This document shows, piece by piece, positions 6,272 through 9,745 of a stretch of DNA of 9,745 bases. Position 1 is the first letter of the stretch, and every line of letters starts with the position of its first letter. The notes beneath the pieces are model-generated. The model was not told where the DNA came from and did not search any database. It was given only the letters and a program-made list of their open reading frames with translations. A program made the position numbers and the translations under genes. Location of the stretch: the NCBI GenBank assembly GCA_944327425.1, contig CALVHJ010000047.1:1-9745 (forward strand), in the 5' to 3' direction. The stretch is from an uncultured Bacilli bacterium (lineage in GTDB: Bacteria > Bacillota_I > Bacilli_A > RF39 > UBA660).

Positions 6272-6300
6272 AAAATTCTAGTTGTTAATTAGAATTTTTT
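6270..6300. terminator. Bidirectional terminator between converging genes
   Basis: AAAAATTCTAGTT (6271-6283) pairs with AATTAGAATTTTT (6287-6299) with one G-T wobble, around a three-base loop. On the plus strand it ends in a T run (6295-6300); on the minus strand the A run at 6270-6275 serves the same purpose. It overlaps the stop codon of the plus gene and the last four codons and stop of the minus-strand glycosyltransferase. Confidence 0.88.
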
Positions 6301-7454
6301 GCTTTTATATATATATTTAAAACATTTTGACCAAATGTTTCTTTAGAATATTTGGCTGTACTTAGTAAAGCGTTTTTAGATAATTTGTTATATAATTCTT
6401 TATTATTTATTAACCTTTTAACTAATTTAGAATATTCTTTACCATCTTTAAATAAATAGCCGTTATAGTTATTAGTTATCATTTGTTTAAATGATTCATC
6501 ATTAATACATAAAACGGGTTTAGAACTAGCTAAGGCTTCAATAATAGTTAATCCTTGAGTTTCTGTGGTAGAAAAAGATACTAAGATATTAAATAAATTA
6601 TAATATATAGGCATTAAATCATAATTTACTTTACCAGTAAAAATAACATTTGCTTCTATTTTTAGTTCTTTAGTTAACTCTTTTAAATTATTTGTTTCGG
6701 GGCCATCACCAATGATCATTAGCTTAATATGTTTATTTTCTTTAATTAATTCTTTAGTGTGTTTTATTAGTTTATCAAAGCTCTTTTCAATAGCAATGCG
6801 GCCAACAGAACCAATAATAAAATCTTTGTTAGTTATATTATATTTTTTTTGTAATTCTAGTAGGTTTTGGTCTTTTTGGGCTATTTGGAATTTTTCAGTA
6901 TCTATGCCAGTTGGAATAACATTAATTTTTCTTGTTATGTTATATTTATTTTTGAATAGTTCTTTTATTTTGGGAGTAGGTACTATTAGGGCATCACATT
7001 TTTTATCACAGAAATACTTAGTTAGATTAATAGCTATTTTTTTACCTAAATTATTAAAGTGGCCATGAGTTACGTAATATACATAATCTTCATATAAAGT
7101 ATGATAAGTATGTACTACTGGTATATGAAGTTTCTTGCTAACAATTCTTGAGAAATAACCAACACCAAATTCAGTTTGACTATGAATAATATCTAGGTGC
7201 CATTCTTTAATTATTTTAAAAGCTTTTTTAGAATATATACCTGTTAATCTAGCATCATAAATACCGGTTTTAATACCGGGAATATATATTATTTTACTAA
7301 ATTCATCATAATAAAATTTAAATTCTTTTAGATTAACTGTAACAATATATACTTCGTTTCCTAGTTTTTCTAAAGATTCTTTAAGCATTTTAATACTTGT
7401 AGTAACTCCAGATACGTATGGTTCATATGTCTCTGTAAAAATACCTATTTTCAT
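6285..7454 (-). CDS. GT4-family glycosyltransferase, probably a diacylglycerol glucosyltransferase
   Basis: A 389-residue GT-B retaining glycosyltransferase of family GT4. N-terminal acceptor domain (about 1-200): IFTETYEPYVSGVTTSI (5-21), HSQTEFGVGYFS (91-102), HTYHTLYEDYVYYVTHGH (115-132). The last resembles the HTxYxDYxHYV segment of alpha-monoglucosyl-diacylglycerol synthases such as Acholeplasma alMGS. C-terminal nucleotide-sugar domain: GSVGRIAIEKSFDKLI (215-230), IIGDGPE (247-253), and the E298-x7-E306 motif in ETQGLTIIE. No signal peptide is seen; relatives bind the inner membrane face and make glycolipids that set membrane charge and curvature, some feeding lipoteichoic acid anchors. 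AAAGGAG lies 6 bases before the ATG. The exact donor and acceptor are inferred from resemblance; another GT4 role is possible. Confidence 0.85.
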   Translation of the reverse strand: MKIGIFTETYEPYVSGVTTSIKMLKESLEKLGNEVYIVTVNLKEFKFYYDEFSKIIYIPGIKTGIYDARLTGIYSKKAFKIIKEWHLDIIHSQTEFGVGYFSRIVSKKLHIPVVHTYHTLYEDYVYYVTHGHFNNLGKKIAINLTKYFCDKKCDALIVPTPKIKELFKNKYNITRKINVIPTGIDTEKFQIAQKDQNLLELQKKYNITNKDFIIGSVGRIAIEKSFDKLIKHTKELIKENKHIKLMIIGDGPETNNLKELTKELKIEANVIFTGKVNYDLMPIYYNLFNILVSFSTTETQGLTIIEALASSKPVLCINDESFKQMITNNYNGYLFKDGKEYSKLVKRLINNKELYNKLSKNALLSTAKYSKETFGQNVLNIYIKAKNSN

Positions 7455-7471
7455 AATTAACTCCTTTAATC

Positions 7472-7477
7472 ATTATA
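7472..7477 (-). promoter_or_regulatory. Possible -10 box of the glycosyltransferase gene
   Basis: On the minus strand a perfect TATAAT (7477 down to 7472) lies just upstream of the AAAGGAG ribosome binding site (7467-7461). No good -35 is visible 17 bases further up. A start near 7465 would clip the binding site, giving a very short leader, so this call is weak. Confidence 0.3.
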
Positions 7478-7501
7478 TAACAAAATTAAGAGTTAATAAA
7501 T

Positions 7502-7532
7502 AAAAAAATAAAACTAGGTGTTAACTAATTTT
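7502..7532 (-). terminator. Terminator of the double-HTH regulator ending at 7514
   Basis: On the minus strand, AAAATTAG (7532-7525) pairs with CTAGTTTT (7517-7510) with one wobble across a seven-base loop, followed by seven T (7508-7502). The 3' arm contains the TAG stop codon itself. Confidence 0.75.
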
Positions 7533-8017
7533 TTAATAGCAATTTTTTCGTCTATTTTACCAAGGATATAATCACATGATATATTAAAAATATTTGAGTA
7601 GCCTATTAAAAAAGAAGTTAATATTAGATTTTTACCACTTTCATAACGAGATATAACACCATTATCGGTGTTTAATTTTTTAGCTAGTTTAGCTTGAGTG
7701 TATTTAAATTCTTTTCTTATTTCTTTTAATCTTTGGGGATATAAATTATAATCAATGTCATATTTCATGTTGGAATATGCTTTGATATCTTTGTTTAAAG
7801 CCAGAATATAATCTATTGAACATTTATAGATTTTACATAGTTCTATTAATCTTGGTAAGGGTATAGGATTTATTTCTAGTTCCCATAAAGAATATGTGCT
7901 TCTTTTAACACCTAATTTTTGGGCTATTTCTTCCTGGGACATACCTTTATTTTCACGCATAAATTTAATGTTTAATTTTAAGGATTGGGTTTCGCTTCTG
8001 ATTTCAATTACTTCCAT
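7514..8017 (-). CDS. Tandem XRE-family regulator with two HTH_3 domains (copy 1)
   Basis: A 167-residue putative DNA-binding protein with two complete Cro/CI-type helix-turn-helix domains. Domain 1 covers about 13-66 (SQEEIAQKLGVKRSTYSLWE at 27-46, then CSIDYIL). Domain 2 covers about 93-155 (TQAKLAKKLNTDNGVISRYE at 107-126, then ISCDYILGK). Each domain ends with the S/C-x-DYI motif typical of HTH_3 proteins in Firmicutes. I chose ATG at 8017 because CAGGAG lies 7 bases upstream; a longer frame opens at 8089 but its 24 extra residues have no ribosome binding site and no homology to an HTH. The neighbouring gene at 8194-8649 has the same two-domain design. A single chain with two HTH domains could bind a dyad or act as half of a tetramer. 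No metabolite or protease domain is present. Confidence 0.88.
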   Translation of the reverse strand: MEVIEIRSETQSLKLNIKFMRENKGMSQEEIAQKLGVKRSTYSLWELEINPIPLPRLIELCKIYKCSIDYILALNKDIKAYSNMKYDIDYNLYPQRLKEIRKEFKYTQAKLAKKLNTDNGVISRYESGKNLILTSFLIGYSNIFNISCDYILGKIDEKIAIKKLVNT

Positions 8018-8045
8018 ACTTTTTCTCCTGTTTGAGATTATTGTT

Positions 8046-8057
8046 ACATAAATATGT
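8046..8057. promoter_or_regulatory. Inverted repeat upstream of regulator copy 1, candidate operator
   Basis: ACATA-AA-TATGT is a perfect 5-2-5 dyad, 28 bases before the start at 8017. No strong promoter hexamer pair is clear here; a weak -10 (CATATT) with -35 TTGCAG at spacing 19 on the minus strand would overlap this dyad and the next one. Autoregulation by the XRE protein is inferred. Confidence 0.4.
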
Positions 8058-8071
8058 TGGAAGCTGAATTG

Positions 8072-8090
8072 TATGCTGCAAAATAGCATA
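8072..8090. promoter_or_regulatory. Second inverted repeat upstream of regulator copy 1
   Basis: TATGCT-7-AGCATA is a perfect 6-base dyad with a 7-base spacer, one and a half helical turns upstream of the dyad at 8046. It has no T run on either strand, so it is not a terminator. It spans the only plausible -35 (minus-strand TTGCAG) of the regulator gene. Confidence 0.4.
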
Positions 8091-8180
8091 AAATTATTGA
8101 TTTGTTTTAAGTGCTTGTTAATTTTTTTATTTGAAAGTTTACTTCAGGAAGAAAAAAGTTGGTAATAACATCTTATGATA

Positions 8181-8214
8181 TAAAAATCCCAAGTTATTTT
8201 AAGTACTTGGGGTT
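8181..8214 (-). terminator. Terminator of the double-HTH regulator ending at 8194
   Basis: On the minus strand CCCAAGT (8211-8205) pairs perfectly with ACTTGGG (8194-8188), extended by a G-U and an A-T pair, followed by ATTTTTAT (8187-8180). The last codons and the stop codon of the gene form the stem and loop. Confidence 0.82.
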
Positions 8215-8649
8215 ATTTGTTTTGCCTAAAAGATAATCAGCAGATATGTTGTATTTTTTAGAAATAGTATATAAAAAAGCTGTTGAAATTAAAAATTTTC
8301 CTTTTTCATAGTTAGTTATTACAGGATGGACTGTGTTTAGAACACTTGCGAGTTTAGTTTGAGTAATATTTTTTTCTTTTCTAAATTCTTTTAATCTTTT
8401 TCCAGATTCTAATTTATTTATTTCTAGATTAATTAATTCATATTGTGTTGTATTAGTAAAACCAAAAATGTAGTCTAGAGAAACATTAAAATAGTTACAT
8501 AAAATATTTAAATATTTTAAAGGCATTATTTCTTTTTCATTAAAATATAAACTAAATCTACTTTTAGATATATTTAGTATTTGAGCTAAAGTTGTATTAT
8601 TAATCCCATTCCTTTCACATAAAAATTTTAAATTATCTGAATAGAGCAT
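8194..8649 (-). CDS. Tandem XRE-family regulator with two HTH_3 domains (copy 2)
   Basis: A 151-residue paralogue of the downstream regulator. Domain 1 covers about 5-63 (NTTLAQILNISKSRFSLYF, then VSLDYIFGF) and domain 2 about 85-143 (TQTKLASVLNTVHPVITNYE, then ISADYLLGK). Domain 2 is clearly similar to domain 2 of copy 1 (RLKE-RKE, TQ-KLA, LNT, VI, YE-GK, NIS-DY-LGK in register), while the first domains have drifted apart and this one has lost the usual SQEE start of helix 2. I chose ATG at 8649 because AGGTG lies 6 bases before it; the GTG at 8658 is itself part of that binding site. It is divergent from the surface-protein gene, 194 bases apart, and could regulate it. Confidence 0.87.
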   Translation of the reverse strand: MLYSDNLKFLCERNGINNTTLAQILNISKSRFSLYFNEKEIMPLKYLNILCNYFNVSLDYIFGFTNTTQYELINLEINKLESGKRLKEFRKEKNITQTKLASVLNTVHPVITNYEKGKFLISTAFLYTISKKYNISADYLLGKTNNPKYLK

Positions 8650-8688
8650 CTTAATCACCTAAAAAATTTTCTCATAATCTACTTTGAT

Positions 8689-8702
8689 AACTATAAATAG
8701 TT
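8689..8702. promoter_or_regulatory. Inverted repeat upstream of regulator copy 2, candidate operator
   Basis: AACTAT-AA-ATAGTT is a perfect 6-2-6 dyad, 40 bases before the start of copy 2. It has the same AA centre as the dyad before copy 1. On the minus strand it contains TATAGT (8695-8690), a possible -10 of the regulator gene, so a bound repressor would block it. It is 20 bases upstream of the -35 of the divergent surface-protein promoter. Confidence 0.45.
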
Positions 8703-8722
8703 TCGGAATTACTACATTTTTC

Positions 8723-8751
8723 TTGACAATTAGTATATCCAAGTTTATAAT
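8723..8751 (+). promoter_or_regulatory. Full-consensus sigma-A promoter of the surface-protein gene
   Basis: TTGACA (8723-8728) and TATAAT (8746-8751) with exactly 17 bases between them match both hexamers perfectly. Transcription should start near 8758, leaving a leader of about 86 bases. Such a strong promoter implies high expression or a need for repression. Confidence 0.92.
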
Positions 8752-8774
8752 TTAGATATAAGCTAGGAAACTCA

Positions 8775-8824
8775 TCATTTATAATAATCAATTTTAATGT
8801 TTTTATAAATGAAGTAAAGCTTCA
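8775..8824 (+). promoter_or_regulatory. Hairpin-forming 5' leader of the surface-protein gene
   Basis: TCATTTATAA (8775-8784) pairs perfectly with TTATAAATGA (8803-8812) around an 18-base loop. A second small stem, TGAAG (8810-8814) with CTTCA (8820-8824), uses bases of the first, so both cannot form fully at once. Neither has a T run. The binding site (GAGAG, 8832-8836) follows at once. A role in mRNA stability or translational control is possible but not shown. Confidence 0.4.
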
Positions 8825-8843
8825 CAAGAAAGAGAGTAAGTTT

Positions 8844-9745
8844 ATGAAATTCGAGGTATTAAAAAAAGATAATCTAAAAAGAAATATTATTATTGGTGTT
8901 TTTGTAGTATTAATAATTAGTGCGGTAATACTAAATTTTAGTAGTGCTAGATATAGAAGTACGGCTAGTGTACCAGTTATTGATAGTACTGTTAACTATA
9001 CACCTTATAATTTTCGAATAATGGAAGTATATGTAGATAGTAACTTAGAATATACTTGGAATAATAATACATCTTTAGATGTATATACTAGTAGTACTAA
9101 TATAACTAATTATGTATCAAGTATGAGTGATAGTATTTATACATTAGATAATACAAATAGTTATTGTACAACTGATAATGGTAATGGGGAATATATTAGA
9201 AATGATAGTGTAACTATAAGTTATAGTGATTTAAACTTAAGTATAAATAATAACAGTGGAAGAAAAGCAAAATGTTATTTATATTTTGATGAAAGACCAG
9301 ATGAGACACCACCAACCACAACTATAGCAGTATCATCATCAACAAGTGGATCAAATGGATGGTATAGATCATTAACTTTAAGAGTAAGAGGAAGTGATAA
9401 TGAAAGTGGAGTAGCAAGCGTAGAGTATTGTACAACAACGAGTACAACTTGTACACCAAACATGAGTGTAACCGGAACAAGCACAACAGTATCATTATCA
9501 AGTAATGCTAGTGCCCGAAAAGTATGTGCAAGATCAGTAGATAATGCTGGAAACGTAGGAACAACAACATGTAGTAATGCTTATAATGTTGATAGTACTA
9601 ATCCGACAATAAGTATAACAAGCACAAGTGCAACAAGTAATAGTATTACAGTAACAGTAAGAGGAAGCGACTCTCATAGTGGGATATATCAATATAAATT
9701 TAGTAGTAATAATGGCTCATCATATACAACAGTAACATCAAGTAA
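8844..9745 (+). CDS. Membrane-anchored Ser/Thr-rich surface protein with Ig-like repeats, 3' end outside window
   Basis: The frame stays open from ATG at 8844 for 300 codons to the window end, so the true protein is longer. A positively charged start is followed by one hydrophobic segment (about 14-32, IIIGVFVVLIISAVILNF), either a membrane anchor or an uncleaved signal. Residues 40-150 form a first extracellular domain with Cys at 108 and 144. From about 152 an Ig-like or adhesin-type repeat begins (LTLRVRGSDNESGVASVEYC ending SVDNAGNVGTTTCSNAYNVD). A second starts at about 252 with the same TVRGSDSHSG signature. By my count 96 of 300 residues are Ser or Thr. The DxxSG and VDNAGN signatures are common in extracellular bacterial Ig-like repeats of Firmicutes adhesins. 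A weak binding site (GAGAG, 7 bases before the ATG) is used. The opposite-strand frame at 9275-9484 is a shadow. A sorting signal cannot be seen. Confidence 0.85.
   Translation, partial: MKFEVLKKDNLKRNIIIGVFVVLIISAVILNFSSARYRSTASVPVIDSTVNYTPYNFRIMEVYVDSNLEYTWNNNTSLDVYTSSTNITNYVSSMSDSIYTLDNTNSYCTTDNGNGEYIRNDSVTISYSDLNLSINNNSGRKAKCYLYFDERPDETPPTTTIAVSSSTSGSNGWYRSLTLRVRGSDNESGVASVEYCTTTSTTCTPNMSVTGTSTTVSLSSNASARKVCARSVDNAGNVGTTTCSNAYNVDSTNPTISITSTSATSNSITVTVRGSDSHSGIYQYKFSSNNGSSYTTVTSS

Noticed and set aside
6712..7068. Plus-strand open frame of 118 codons inside the glycosyltransferase
   Set aside because: Its hydrophobic look comes from reading the antisense of Lys/Asn-rich codons; the minus-strand protein has full GT4 motifs.
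8018..8089. 24-residue N-terminal extension of regulator copy 1
   Set aside because: No ribosome binding site precedes it, it spans the dyads, and a well-placed CAGGAG precedes the ATG at 8017.
9275..9484. Minus-strand open frame of 69 codons inside the surface-protein gene
   Set aside because: It is the antisense of a Ser/Thr-rich coding frame that runs unbroken with a promoter and anchor segment on the plus strand.

Overview
The window is AT-rich chromosomal DNA from a low-GC Firmicute. It looks like an uncultured Bacilli or Mollicutes-like lineage, because it combines very compact gene spacing, AAGGAG-type ribosome binding sites, a SpoIIAA/SigF-type gene pair and a Bacilli-like rpsO-pnp block. 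TGA is used as a normal stop, so this is not a code-4 mollicute. The lineage is inferred from gene content and is not proven.

Layout. Bases 1-77 are the 3' end of rpsR (ribosomal protein S18) and its terminator. After an AT-rich gap rich in inverted repeats, bases 372-1342 hold a two-gene operon: a SpoIIAA-like anti-sigma-factor antagonist with its Ser58 motif intact, overlapping a SigF/SigB-type sigma factor by one base. The kinase/anti-sigma factor (SpoIIAB) that normally sits between them is absent. A terminator whose stem begins in the sigma stop codon overlaps the promoter of a tRNA-Thr(CGU). Two unrecognised cytosolic proteins follow (1509-3191). Next is the housekeeping RNA block: a promoter, a leader that can fold into a pseudoknot sequestering the Shine-Dalgarno sequence, rpsO (S15), an intergenic terminator, pnp (PNPase), and an unrecognised 160-aa protein that overlaps pnp by one base.

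A bidirectional terminator separates this from a minus-strand GT4 glycosyltransferase resembling monoglucosyl-diacylglycerol synthases. Two adjacent minus-strand paralogues follow, each with two XRE/HTH_3 domains and each preceded by inverted repeats that could be operators. Divergent from them, a consensus sigma-A promoter and a hairpin-rich leader drive a large Ser/Thr-rich surface protein with an N-terminal membrane anchor and Ig-like repeats. It runs off the right end of the window.

The left two thirds is core gene territory with two unusual points: a partner-switching module without its switch kinase, and a probable S15 autoregulatory leader. The right third (about 7500-9745) looks accessory: twin double-HTH regulators next to a surface adhesin-like gene, which they may control. 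I saw no insertion sequence, CRISPR array or phage structural gene.
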